64,000 bases of DNA, taken from assembly GCA_963752585.1 (NCBI GenBank), contig CAVVYV010000008.1:620001-684000 (forward strand), read 5' to 3'. The first letter of the stretch is position 1, and every line of letters begins with the position of its first letter. Made by a program: the position numbers and the translations under genes. This document shows, one piece after another, positions 1-8,636 of this stretch. The DNA is from CAVVYV01 sp963752585. Its GTDB lineage: Bacteria; Actinomycetota; Thermoleophilia; Solirubrobacterales; 70-9. The notes below the pieces were generated by a model. The model searched no databases. It saw only the letters and a list, made by a program, of their open reading frames with translations, and was not told where the DNA came from.

Positions 1-306
1 GGCCGCTGGCTGGGCCGCCTCTGGCTCGAGTGCCTCGCCCAGGCGGCTCGCGACGAGGAGTTCCGCGGGCTGGTCACCAGCTTTTGGAGCGGCAACCGCG
101 CCCTATTCGCCTCTCAGATCGAGTCGGTCTTCGAGGAGCTCGGGCGGGAGCCGCCGCTGCCGGCGAACCAGATCGCGACCGCGATGATCGCGCTCGACGT
201 CGGCCTCGCAGTCCAGCACCTGGTCGATCCGGACGCGGTGCCGCTCGACTTCTATCTGCCGCTGTTCGATCTGCTCTTCGGCGAGCTGGTCGACTCGGAG
301 TCCTAG
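1..306 (+). CDS. TetR/AcrR-family regulator, C-terminal part (truncated by window start)
   Basis: The first frame is open from base 1 to a TAG at 304-306, about 101 residues. It begins GRWLGRLWLECLAQA and ends LLFGELVDSES. The all-helical, Leu/Ala-rich character with acidic turns (RDEEFRGLVTSFWSGNR, ATAMIALDVGLAVQH) resembles the ligand-binding C-terminal domain of TetR regulators; the helix-turn-helix domain lies outside the window. The target is unknown. It lies on the same strand as radA, 87 bp upstream, but radA appears to have its own promoter. The family call rests on helical pattern rather than a diagnostic motif. Confidence 0.6.
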   Translation, partial: GRWLGRLWLECLAQAARDEEFRGLVTSFWSGNRALFASQIESVFEELGREPPLPANQIATAMIALDVGLAVQHLVDPDAVPLDFYLPLFDLLFGELVDSES

Positions 307-381
307 GCGCCCGCGCGCGAGCCGTCACCGATCCGACGCCCTCTGCTGACAATCCGCGGCTGAGCCGTCGGGTGCCGTCCA

Positions 382-387
382 TACGAT
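382..387 (+). promoter_or_regulatory. -10 box of a leaderless radA promoter
   Basis: TACGAT lies exactly 6 nt before the GTG start of radA (394), and no Shine-Dalgarno sequence is visible. That spacing places the transcription start at or next to the start codon, as in actinobacterial leaderless genes. No good -35 was found. Confidence 0.5.
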
Positions 388-393
388 CGACGG

Positions 394-1766
394 GTGGCGA
401 AGCCGAGGCGATCGTTCAGGTGCTCCGAGTGTGGGCGGCAGGCGCTGACGTGGTCGGGTCAGTGCGGCGGCTGCGGCGCCTGGAACACGCTCGAGGAGGT
501 GACCGAGGCGCTCGGCGGCGGCCCGCTCGGGGTCCCGGCCGCGGCGGGACGCTCCGCGCCCGACGCCTCTTCGCGAGGTCCGCACCGAGCGCTCCGCTCG
601 GCTGCCGACCGGGATCGCCGAGCTCGACCGGGTGCTCGGCGGGGGCCTCGTCCCCGGGTCGCTGATCCTGCTCGGCGGCGCTCCCGGGATCGGGAAGAGC
701 ACGATCGCGGGGATGGCCCTCGCCAACCTCGCCGCCGCCGGCGGCAAGACGCTCTACGTCTCCGGGGAGGAGTCGGCGGCCCAGGTGAGGCGGCGGGCGG
801 AGCGACTCGGCGAGGCGGCACTCGACGTGCCGATGCTCGCCGAGCCCTCGCTGGAGGCGGTCCTCGCCGCGCTCGAGTCCGAGCGCCCCGACGCCTGCGT
901 GATCGATTCGGTCCAGACCCTGGCGGTGGCAGAGGCGGCGCCGGGAAGCGTCGGCGCCGTCCGCGAGGCGACCTCGGCGCTGCTGGAAGCGGCGAAGCGC
1001 CTCGAGGTCACCCTGATCCTGATCGGCCACCTGACCAAGGAGGGCTCGCTGGCGGGGCCCCGGGCGCTCGAGCACCTGGTCGACTGCGTCCTCCACTTCG
1101 AGGGGGAGCGGGAGCGGACCTTTCGCACCCTGCGGGCGCTGAAGAACCGCTTCGGGGCGACCAGCGAGATCGGGGTCTTCGAGATGCGGGCGGGGGGCCT
1201 GGTCGAGGTCGCCGACCCCTCCGCCCGCTTCGTCGGCGAGGCCCGGCCGGCGGCCGGCTCGGTGATCCTCTGCGCGATGGAGGGGACCCGTCCGCTGCTG
1301 GTCGAGGTTCAGGCGCTGGTCGCGCCGACCGAGGTGGAGCATCCGCGCCGGACGGCGACCGGCGTCGACCGCAACCGGCTCGCCCTGGTGCTCGCCGTCC
1401 TCGCTCGCCACGCCGGGACTGCCGCTCTCCTCGGCGGACGTCTTCGTCAACGTCGCCGGCGGCGTCCGGGTGGACGAGCCGGGCGCCGACCTCGCGGTGG
1501 CGCTCGCGGTCGCCTCGGCGCAGTCGGGGCGGCCGCTCGAGTCAGGCGGCAAGCCGCTCGCCTGCTTCGGCGAGCTCGGCCTCACCGGGGAGATTCGCTA
1601 CGTCGCCCACGCCGACCGACGGGTGGCCGAGGCCGGCAAGTTCGGCCTCGCCCGCGTCCTCGGCCCACCGCCGGGCGACGAGTCGATCAAGGGCCTGACA
1701 AGCGCCGCGACCCTGCCCGAGGCGCTGAAGTGGTCGGACGCTCGAGGCCTTAGGCGAGCCGCCTAG
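394..1766 (+). CDS. radA: DNA repair protein RadA (two apparent frameshifts)
   Basis: RadA (Sms) is a RecA-like ATPase that processes recombination intermediates. The N-terminus (GTG start) has the zinc finger C-S-E-C...C-G-G-C. After a frameshift near 570 come the Walker A GGAPGIGKST, the Walker B region VIDSVQTL and the RadA KNRFG motif (ALKNRFGAT). After a second shift near 1417 comes the Lon-like C-terminal domain (DEPGADLAVALAVAS, GLTGEIRYV). Each break is repaired by removing one base (an extra T near 570, an extra A near 1417), so sequencing errors are more likely than gene decay. disA follows, as in Bacillus. Confidence 0.93.
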
Positions 1767-1774
1767 GCGTTGTC

Positions 1775-1849
1775 GGGCGGGTGGCGTGGCATCGCGAATC
1801 GCGGCGAGCCTGCGAGGCCGCGAGCGCGATGCCACGACAGGACCCGCCC
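1775..1849. terminator. Imperfect long hairpin between radA and disA
   Basis: Outer arms GGGCGGGT (1775-1782) and ACCCGCCC (1842-1849), and inner arms GTGGCATCGCG (1786-1796) and CGCGATGCCAC (1825-1835), are perfect complements separated by small asymmetric bulges. There is no clear T-run, so it could be an intrinsic terminator of radA, an mRNA structure or a binding site. Confidence 0.4.
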
Positions 1850-1862
1850 GCCACCAACTCGC

Positions 1863-1890
1863 TTGACAGGGGTCTAATCCGAGCTATCCA
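1863..1890 (+). promoter_or_regulatory. Candidate sigma-70 type promoter of disA
   Basis: A perfect -35 TTGACA (1863-1868) is followed after 16 nt by TATCCA (1885-1890), a weak -10. It sits just downstream of the radA-disA hairpin and about 50 nt before the disA start, so disA could be transcribed independently of radA. Confidence 0.4.
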
Positions 1891-1943
1891 CACGGATTTC
1901 CCCGCAAGTCGGCCACCTTTTCTTTCTGCAACCATGAACGGCG

Positions 1944-3059
1944 ATGGCGTCTGAGGCCCCCGGCGACGAACTTCAGGAGCTGGAGGCGCGACAGGACCCA
2001 CGACTGCTTCGGGCGCTCGACATCGTCGCGCCGGGGACCGCGCTTCGCGAGGGGATCGAAAACATCGTCCACTCGCGCACCGGCGGCCTGATCGTCATCG
2101 GTGACCCCGAGGACGTCTCCTTCCTCTTCTCCGGCGGAATCAGCCTCGACATCGACTACACCCCGGCGCTGCTCTACCAGGTGGCGAAGATGGACGGCGC
2201 GATCGTCCTCAACGAGCAGGCGACCAAGATCGTCGGCGCCAACGTCCAGCTGATGCCCGACCCGACGATCCTCTCGTCGGAGACCGGGACCCGCCACCGC
2301 ACCGCCGAGCGAGTCTCGAAGCAGACCGACGCCCTCGTGGTGGCGATCTCCGAGCGCCGCGACGTCGTCTCGCTCTATCTCGGCGGGATGAAGTACATCC
2401 TCCAGGACATCCCCGCCGTCCTCGCGAAGGCGAACCAGGGCCTGGCGACGCTCGACAAGTACCGCACCCGCCTCGACGCGGTCTCCACCCGGCTCACCCG
2501 GCTCGAGTTCGAGGGCGGCTCGGTCCTCTACGACGTGCTCTCGGTGCTCCAGCGCGCCGAGCTGGTCACGCGGATGGCGGTCGAGGTCGAGCGCTACATC
2601 GTCGAGCTCGGCACCGAGGGCCGCCTGATCGAGATGCAGCTCGAGGAGACGATGGTCGGCGTCGCCGCCGACAAGGCGGCGCTGATCCGCGACTACTCGG
2701 TCGAGGACACCGAGGAGAACCTCGCCACCACGATCGCCCAGATCGCCCGGATGGACCACCAGGACCTGCTCGACTTCGGTCGCCTCGCCGAGCTCCTCGG
2801 CTACGACCGCAAGGTCTCCACCCTCGACTTCCCTGTGTCGCCCCGCGGCTACCGGGTCCTCGGCCGAATCCCGCGCCTGCCGAGGCTCGTGGTGCAGCGG
2901 ATCATCCACGAGTTCGGAGGGCTGGAGGAGGTGCTCGCCGCAAGCGACGAGGACCTCGAGGACGTGGAGGGCGTGGGGGCGACCCGCGCCAAGGACATCC
3001 GCGAGGGCGTGCGCAGGCTTCAGGAGGTCGACCCGATCGACCGCTACTTGCAGTCCTAG
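1944..3059 (+). CDS. disA: DNA integrity scanning diadenylate cyclase DisA
   Basis: DisA condenses two ATP into the second messenger c-di-AMP and scans DNA for lesions. The 371-residue frame is intact and of normal length. The DAC domain carries the catalytic DGA motif (residues 84-86, in KMDGAIVLN) and the RHR motif (117-119, in GTRHRTAE). A helical linker follows, then a C-terminal helix-hairpin-helix DNA-binding domain (EDVEGVGATRAKDIREG). Translation starts at ATG 1944. Position directly after radA matches the known RadA-DisA functional pairing, in which RadA modulates DisA activity in Bacillus. Confidence 0.97.
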   Translation: MASEAPGDELQELEARQDPRLLRALDIVAPGTALREGIENIVHSRTGGLIVIGDPEDVSFLFSGGISLDIDYTPALLYQVAKMDGAIVLNEQATKIVGANVQLMPDPTILSSETGTRHRTAERVSKQTDALVVAISERRDVVSLYLGGMKYILQDIPAVLAKANQGLATLDKYRTRLDAVSTRLTRLEFEGGSVLYDVLSVLQRAELVTRMAVEVERYIVELGTEGRLIEMQLEETMVGVAADKAALIRDYSVEDTEENLATTIAQIARMDHQDLLDFGRLAELLGYDRKVSTLDFPVSPRGYRVLGRIPRLPRLVVQRIIHEFGGLEEVLAASDEDLEDVEGVGATRAKDIREGVRRLQEVDPIDRYLQS

Positions 3060-3168
3060 ACGGCGCCGCGAGGCGCCGTCTCTACGAAAGGAGAGACCAA
3101 TCCCAGAGCTAGTTGAGGAGGTAGAGGACGAGGCGACGGTAGCCGACCTCGAGATCGAGGCCCCAACC

Positions 3169-3678
3169 TTGAACTTCGAGGTCGGTGACAACGTCGTCTA
3201 CCCGCATCACGGAGCGGGTGTGGTCCTGAAGAAGGAGACGAAGGACCTGCTGGGGGAGAAGCGCGATTACCTGACGATCAACATCCTCCACAACAACATG
3301 ACGGTGATGGTGCCCTGCGAGAACGCCACCCAGGCAGGTCTCCGGCGGGTCATCGACGAGGAGCAGGTGAAGAAGGTGATCGGGGTGCTCACGGACGAGG
3401 TCTCCGAGATGCCGAAGAACTGGAACCGGCGCTTCAAGCACAACCGGGAGAAGATCAAGACCGGCGACGTCTACGAGCTCGCCGAGGTGGTCCGCAACCT
3501 CGCGATTCGCGAGTGGGAGAAGGGCCTCTCGACCGGCGAGAAGCAGATGTACACCCGCGCGAAGAAGATCCTCGCGTCGGAGTTCATGTACGCCCTCGAC
3601 AAGGACGAGGACGGCGCCGAGGCCTATCTGGACGAGCTGCTGGAGGAGCGTTTCGGCGCCCCCAAAGCGACCGCCTGA
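3169..3678 (+). CDS. carD: CarD family transcriptional regulator
   Basis: CarD binds the RNA polymerase beta subunit and stabilises the open promoter complex. The frame shows the RID (Tudor-like) domain FEVGDNVVYPHHGAGVV at the N-terminus and the helical DNA-binding domain containing VRNLAIREWEKGLSTGEKQ, whose Trp is characteristic. Length from TTG 3169 is 169 aa, close to the mycobacterial protein. The start is uncertain: a strong AGGAGA (3089-3094) lies far upstream, and the frame stays open back through an acidic stretch (PELVEEVEDEATVADLEIEA) with only ATC (3100) at a proper distance. ispD follows, a common actinobacterial arrangement. Confidence 0.93.
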   Translation: MNFEVGDNVVYPHHGAGVVLKKETKDLLGEKRDYLTINILHNNMTVMVPCENATQAGLRRVIDEEQVKKVIGVLTDEVSEMPKNWNRRFKHNREKIKTGDVYELAEVVRNLAIREWEKGLSTGEKQMYTRAKKILASEFMYALDKDEDGAEAYLDELLEERFGAPKATA

Positions 3679-3703
3679 GCGGGCGCGCAGCTCAGCATCG
3701 GCC

Positions 3704-4355
3704 GTGATCGCGGCCGCCGGCTCCGGGCAGAGGCTCGGAGCCGGCGGCCCGAAGGCCTTCGTCGAGCTGGCCGGGAGGCCGCTGCTCGAATGGACCCTCG
3801 AGGCAGTCCGGGGCGCCGCCTCGATCGCCGAGGTGATCGTGGCGGCGCCGCCCGGGTCGGAGAGGCCGGGTGAGCGAGCTCGGGGTGCTCGCGGTCGCCG
3901 GAGGGGAGCACCGATCCGAATCGGTCGCCAAGGCCCTGGAGCTGGCCGGTGAGGAGCTGGTGGTCGTCCACGACGCGGCCCGGCCACTGGTCACCCCGGG
4001 GCTGGTGGACGCGGTGGTCGAGGAGCTGGCCGCCGAGGAGGGCGCCGCGGGAGTGATCGCCGCGGCCCCGGTCACCGACACGATCAAGGAGGCATCAGCG
4101 GAGGGCCGGGTGGAGCGGACCGTGGACCGCTCCCGGCTCTGGGCGGTGCAGACGCCGCAGGCCTTCCGCGCAGCGGAGCCCTGCGCGAGGCGCTCTCCGA
4201 CCCGGAGGCGCTCGCCGGGGCGACCGACGAGGCGATGCTGGTCGAGCGCCGCGGGGGCGCGGTGCTGATCCACTCGGCCCCGCCGGAGAACATCAAGGTG
4301 ACGACGCCCGTTCGACCTGCGGGCGGCGGAGCTGCTCCTCCGCGAGCGCGGCTGA
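3704..4355 (+). CDS. ispD: 2-C-methyl-D-erythritol 4-phosphate cytidylyltransferase (frameshifted)
   Basis: IspD transfers CMP to MEP in the non-mevalonate isoprenoid pathway. The N-terminus has the nucleotide-binding loop IAAAGSGQRLGAGGPKAF. The middle part, in another frame, has VVVHDAARPLVTPGLVDAV and WAVQTPQAF, both typical of IspD. The C-terminal part reads ERRGGAVLIHSAPPENIKVTT and then PFDLRAAELLLRERG. Three single-base shifts (near 3865, 4165 and 4310) separate these pieces; the second looks like a missing base, the others like extra bases. An essential gene broken three times argues for sequence error. ispF lies about 2 kb downstream on the same strand. Confidence 0.9.
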
Positions 4356-4364
4356 GCTCAGCGT

Positions 4365-5542
4365 CTACCGCCGCAGGAGCACGTAGGCGAGCGCGGCGAC
4401 GAAGCCGATCTGGCCGACGCCGAGGGCGGTGCCGAAATTGGCGGCGCCGAAGAGGGCGGCGAGGGCGGTGACTGCGGCGAACGCGCCGAGGGTGATGCCG
4501 GCGTCGGCGATCAAGGCGACTGGCCTGCTCCGAGCCGGCGGCGACTTTCCGAGCGTCTCCCGCCGGCTCCGGCCGATCGGCAGGCCCGCGGCCTCTCGCG
4601 CCTCCTCATGGAGGTGGGCGCGGCGGCGGCGCTGGTAGATCTTGCGCTGGATGAACAGGGTGACGATCCCCGCCAGCATGATTGCGGTCAGGTTGACGGC
4701 TAGCTGCCCGAGGGCGCCGAGCCATTCGTCGATGTCCTCGAAGGCGAGGGCCAGGCCGACGTTTGCGGCGGCGGGGATCGTCGTCACCGAGATCAGGACT
4801 CCGACCAGGGCGCCCGACTTCGCATTGGTCAGCGAGAGCACTCCCGCCGTCCCGGCGAAGATGGCGACGATGAAGGTGAACTCGTCGGGGTGGGAGATGA
4901 AGTCGGTGTTCGGATGCACCTCCGGGGTGAATCCATCGGGGGTGAGGCCGGCGGCGCGGATCCCGAGGGTGAACAGGTACGCCGCGGTGATCCCGAGCGG
5001 GAAAGCCGATCAACAGCGGCAGCAGCGACCGCTTGAGCAGGTCCCGGCGCCGCTGGACAGCGGCGACACAGACTCCGGCGATCGGCCCGAACTCGGGGCC
5101 CACCACCATCGCGCCGATGATCAGGATCGGCGAGTCGAGCAGGATCCCGACCGTGGCGATCAGGCAGGCGAGCACCATGAACAGCAGGTAGCTCGCGGAG
5201 AGCTCGGTGTTCTCGGAGGTCCGCGCCTCCACCTCCTCCCAGACGACCGCGTCGGAGGGGAAGCCGGCAGCCGCCTTCTCGGCGCGGACTGCAGCGTCGG
5301 AGACGAGCGAGTCGATGTGCTCGATCGCGATCGAGCCCTCGTGGTGGACCTCGAGCTCCTTCAGGTCGCTCGACGACCACGCTCGCGTCCTCGCGGGCGA
5401 CGTCGCAGAGGATCACATCGCCCTCGGGCTTCTGCGCGGCGCCCTGGAGGTAGACGAGATTGATGACCGAGTGCGTCTCGCGGAGGAGGTCCAAGGCATG
5501 CTGGGCGTTGTGGCTGGGAACCACGATCCGAAGATGGACCAC
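4365..5542 (-). CDS. DUF389-family membrane protein (two frameshifts)
   Basis: Reading from GTG 5542, the N-terminal soluble part (VVHLRIVVPSHNAQHALDLL) is followed by a membrane domain with SYLLFMVLACLIATVGIL, SPILIIGAMVVGPEFGPIAG, FIVAIFAGTAGVLSLT and a C-terminal helix pair. The GAMVVGPEFGPI signature and layout fit the DUF389 (TIGR00341-like) family of uncharacterised integral membrane proteins. Shifts near 5372 (one extra base) and near 5005 split it. Only 18 bp separate it from the divergent PHP gene. Function is unknown; homologs are sometimes called hydrophobic domain proteins. Confidence 0.85.
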
Positions 5543-5548
5543 GGTGGG

Positions 5549-5554
5549 TAGCGT
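5549..5554 (+). promoter_or_regulatory. -10 box of leaderless PHP phosphatase gene
   Basis: TAGCGT stands exactly 6 nt before the GTG at 5561. There is no Shine-Dalgarno. The whole divergent region with the DUF389 gene is only 18 bp. Confidence 0.5.
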
Positions 5555-5560
5555 AAACCC

Positions 5561-6443
5561 GTGCTCACCGACTACCACCTGCACCTCCGGCCGGACGACG
5601 TCGGCAAGGCCTCCGAGGCGTTCACCGACGAGAACGTCGACCGTTACCTTGCCGCTGCCTCCGAGCACGGGATCGACGAGCTCGGCGTCTCTGAGCACAT
5701 CTATCGGTTCAGCGACAGCCTCGAGGTGTGGCAGCACCCCTACTGGCGGGAGCAGGCTCGAGACGACCTCAGCGGATACTGCGAGTTCGTCGCCTCGACT
5801 CCGCTGAGGCTGGGTATCGAGGCCGACTTCGTCAGGGGCGCCGAGGACAAGCTCGATCGCCTGCTCTCCGCGCCACGACTTCGATTACGTCGTCGGCTCG
5901 GTCCACTTCATCGGCGACGACGGCGCGGTCGACGACACCCGCTACGACGCCTGGTCGAGGGAGGGCGATCCGAGCAAGCTCTGGCAGCGGTACTTCGAAT
6001 GGATCGCCGACACGGCCCGCTCTGGGCTCTTCGACATCCTCGCCCACCCCGACCTGGTCAAGATCTGGGGCAGCGGGCGTCCCGCTCCCGAGCGCGACCC
6101 CCGCTTCTACTACGAGCCGGCGATCGAGGCGATCGCCGAGTCCGGGATCGCGGTCGAGGTCTCCACCGCGGGGCTGCGGAAGCCGGTCGGCGAGCTCTAC
6201 CCCTCCCGCGCCTTCGCCGAGATGTGCGTCGAGGCGGGCGCGGAGTTCGCGCTCTCCTCCGACGCCCACGCGCCCGACCAGGTCGGCTACGGCTACGACC
6301 AGGCGCTCGAATTCCTTCGGGGGATCGGGGTCGAGCGGATCTGCGTCTTCGAGGGAAGACGGCGGCGGCTGGAGCCCGTCGGCCGGGCCGGCCTCGAGGC
6401 CGGCGACGGCGCCGGGGCTCCCGGCGCCGGGGAGGGCCGCTAG
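5561..6443 (+). CDS. PHP-domain histidinol-phosphatase-like hydrolase (one frameshift)
   Basis: The N-terminus LTDYHLHLRPDD carries the PHP metal motif HxH. Further motifs are GVSEHIYRFSD, GIEADF, then after a shift near 5870 DFDYVVGSVHF, FDILAHPDLVK and SSDAHAP, the usual PHP metal ligands. Layout matches the HisJ/HisK histidinol-phosphatase branch, although substrate cannot be proven from sequence. The shift is repaired by deleting one C. The stop codon (6441-6443) abuts the ispF start directly, so the two are probably co-transcribed. Confidence 0.85.
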
Positions 6444-6908
6444 GTGTCGCTCCGGGTCGGGATCGGCTACGACAGCCATCGGCTCGCCGAGGGCGAGTCG
6501 CTGGTGATCGGCGGAGTCGAGATCGAGCACGACCGCGGCCTCGCCGGGCACTCCGACGCCGACGTCCTCGCGCACGCCGTGATCGACGCCCTGCTCGGGT
6601 CGTGCGGTCTCGGCGATCTCGGTCAGCTCTTCCCGTCCGACGAGGAGCAGTGGCGGGACGCCGCCTCCCTCGACCTGCTCCGGGTGGTGCTCGGGAAGTT
6701 GCCCGGCAGCCCGGTCAACGTCGACGCCACCCTGATCTGCGAGCAGCCGAAGCTCGCTCCCCATCGGGCGGAGATGGAGTCGGCGCTCACCCGGGTTCTC
6801 TCCGCTCCGGTCAGCGTCAAGGCGACCACCAACGACGCGATGGGCGCGATTGGACGGGGCGAGGGAATCGCCTGCGTCGCGGTCGCGCTGGTCGAGACGG
6901 GGGAATGA
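6444..6908 (+). CDS. ispF: 2-C-methyl-D-erythritol 2,4-cyclodiphosphate synthase
   Basis: IspF cyclises CDP-ME 2-phosphate to MEcPP in the non-mevalonate isoprenoid pathway. The intact 154-residue frame starts with GTG and shows the metal ligands in GIGYDSHRL (DxH) and the His of LAGHSDADVLAHAVIDALLG. The C-terminal GRGEGIACVAVALV is also typical. Length is normal for the family. Its GTG follows the PHP stop without a gap, and its TGA overlaps the next ATG by 4 bp (ATGA), so translation coupling on both sides is likely. ispD sits upstream on the same strand. Confidence 0.97.
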   Translation: MSLRVGIGYDSHRLAEGESLVIGGVEIEHDRGLAGHSDADVLAHAVIDALLGSCGLGDLGQLFPSDEEQWRDAASLDLLRVVLGKLPGSPVNVDATLICEQPKLAPHRAEMESALTRVLSAPVSVKATTNDAMGAIGRGEGIACVAVALVETGE

Positions 6909-8605
6909 GCCCGGCGAATATGCTCTCGTCGATGGCGAGGGACCCGATCAGAGAGGGGCTCGGGGGGCTCCTCTCGCGCGTGTCGAGAGGAGTCGCCGAC
7001 GGGCTCTGGGAGACCGGGGTCCTCGCCCAGACGGGGATCCTGCGGCCGCTGCGCCCGGACAAGCTCGCCCGGATCGGCGAGCGCTACCTGCGCTGGGGCG
7101 CCTCTCCCGCGCTCGGCAGCGCGGCCTGCGCGATCAGCCACCCGGACGAGGCAGCCCTGATCGACGAGGCCGGTCAGCTCAGCTTCGCCCAGACCCACCG
7201 CCGCTCGAACGCGCTTGCCCGGGCGCTCCAGAACGAGGGAGTCGATGTCGGAGACGGAGTCGCGATCATGTGCCGCAACCATCGCTACTTCATCGAGGCG
7301 ACGATGGCCTGTTCGAAGCTCGGCGCGGTCGCCCTCTACCTGAACACCGCGTTTGCCGGCCCCCAGCTCGCCGATGTGGTCGCGCGCGAGCGGCCGGCGG
7401 CCCTGATCTACGACGACGAGTTCGCCGGGCTGTTGTCCACTGTGCCGTCGGCGCTGCGCCGCTACGTCGCCTGGGAGGAGGAGGGCGCGAAGGAAGTCCT
7501 CGAGTCGGCGACCGTCGAGAAGCTGATTTCCTCGGCGCCCGGCGACGACCTCGACCCGCCCGACGAGGAGGGTCGGTTCATCATCCTCACCTCGGGCACC
7601 ACCGGCACCCCGAAGGGAGCCCAGCGCGGGCAGCCCGAGGGGATCGGGGCACTCGCCGCGCTGCTCGCGAGGATTCCGCGTCGCCACCGGGAGACGGCGG
7701 TGATCGCGGCGCCGCTGTTCCACTCCTGGGGGTTCCTGCATTTCATTCTCAGCCTTCCCCTCGCCGCGACGATGGTCCTCCGCCGGCGCTTCGACCCCGA
7801 GGACACGCTGCGGGCGACCGCCGAGCATCGCGCCCGCACCCTCGCCGTCGTCCCGGTGATGATGCAGCGGATCCTCGAGCTCCCCCCCGAGGTCCGCCGC
7901 CGCTACGACCTCTCCCACCTCGAGGTGACCGCCGCGAGCGGCTCGGCGCTGCCCGGCGAGCTCGCCAACAGGTGGATGGACGAGTTCGGGGACAACCTCT
8001 ACAACCTCTACGGCTCGACCGAGGTCTCCTGGGCGTCGATCGCGACCCCGGAGGACATGCGCGCCGCCCCCGGCACCGCCGGCCGTCCGCCGCGGGGCAC
8101 GATGATCCGGGTGGTCGACGAGCAGGGCAACGACGTTCCCGAGGGCGAGACCGGCCGCCTTTTCGTCGGCAACGAGATGGCGTTCGAGGGCTACACCGGA
8201 GGCGGCGACAAGGAGCACCTCGGCGAGCTGCTCGCCTCCGGCGACGTCGGCCACTTCGACCCCGAGGGACTCCTGTTCATCGACGGCCGCGACGACGAGA
8301 TGATCGTCTCGGGGGGCGAGAACGTCTTCCCGCGTGAGGTCGAGGATCTGCTCAGCGATCACGACGCGGTGGTCGAGGCCGCGGCGCTCGGCGTCGACGA
8401 CGAGGAGTTCGGCCAGCGCCTCAGAGCTTTCGTCGTCGCAAGGGAGGGACGCGAGGTCAGCGAGGAGGAGCTGAAGGCGCACGTGAAGGCGAACCTCGCC
8501 AGGTTCAAGGTTCCTCGGGAGATCGTCTTCGTTGACGAACTTCCGCGTAATGCGACGGGTAAGGTGCTGAAACGCGAGCTGGCGGAGCGCGACCTGGCAA
8601 GCTGA
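6905..8605 (+). CDS. Acyl-CoA synthetase, AMP-dependent (ANL superfamily)
   Basis: ANL enzymes activate carboxylates with ATP and then form CoA thioesters. The 566-residue frame begins at ATG 6905, overlapping the ispF stop (ATGA). Motifs: the phosphate loop LTSGTTGTPKGAQ, the central NLYGSTEVSW, the hinge region SGDVGHFDPEGLLFIDGRDDEMI and VSGGENVFPREVE, and the C-terminal catalytic Lys in NATGKVLKRELA. A 60-70 residue N-terminal extension precedes the first recognised block. It most resembles long-chain fatty acyl-CoA synthetases; substrate is inferred. Confidence 0.92.
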   Translation: MSPANMLSSMARDPIREGLGGLLSRVSRGVADGLWETGVLAQTGILRPLRPDKLARIGERYLRWGASPALGSAACAISHPDEAALIDEAGQLSFAQTHRRSNALARALQNEGVDVGDGVAIMCRNHRYFIEATMACSKLGAVALYLNTAFAGPQLADVVARERPAALIYDDEFAGLLSTVPSALRRYVAWEEEGAKEVLESATVEKLISSAPGDDLDPPDEEGRFIILTSGTTGTPKGAQRGQPEGIGALAALLARIPRRHRETAVIAAPLFHSWGFLHFILSLPLAATMVLRRRFDPEDTLRATAEHRARTLAVVPVMMQRILELPPEVRRRYDLSHLEVTAASGSALPGELANRWMDEFGDNLYNLYGSTEVSWASIATPEDMRAAPGTAGRPPRGTMIRVVDEQGNDVPEGETGRLFVGNEMAFEGYTGGGDKEHLGELLASGDVGHFDPEGLLFIDGRDDEMIVSGGENVFPREVEDLLSDHDAVVEAAALGVDDEEFGQRLRAFVVAREGREVSEEELKAHVKANLARFKVPREIVFVDELPRNATGKVLKRELAERDLAS

Positions 8606-8636
8606 GGAGACGAACCTGGAGGACCCGGATCTAGCG

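Noticed and set aside
1884..3191. A 435-codon open frame antisense to disA
   Set aside because: It mirrors the GC-rich codons of disA (Asp/Arg/Leu/Val-rich, no domain) and lacks a ribosome-binding site. The same holds for the other long antisense frames across the window.
5561..8605. One 1014-codon open frame spanning the PHP phosphatase, ispF region and acyl-CoA synthetase, suggesting a giant fusion
   Set aside because: The first third follows the PHP gene only to its frameshift; ispF is in another frame with its own start and stop, and the acyl-CoA synthetase has its own ATG at 6905. The continuity is accidental in GC-rich DNA.
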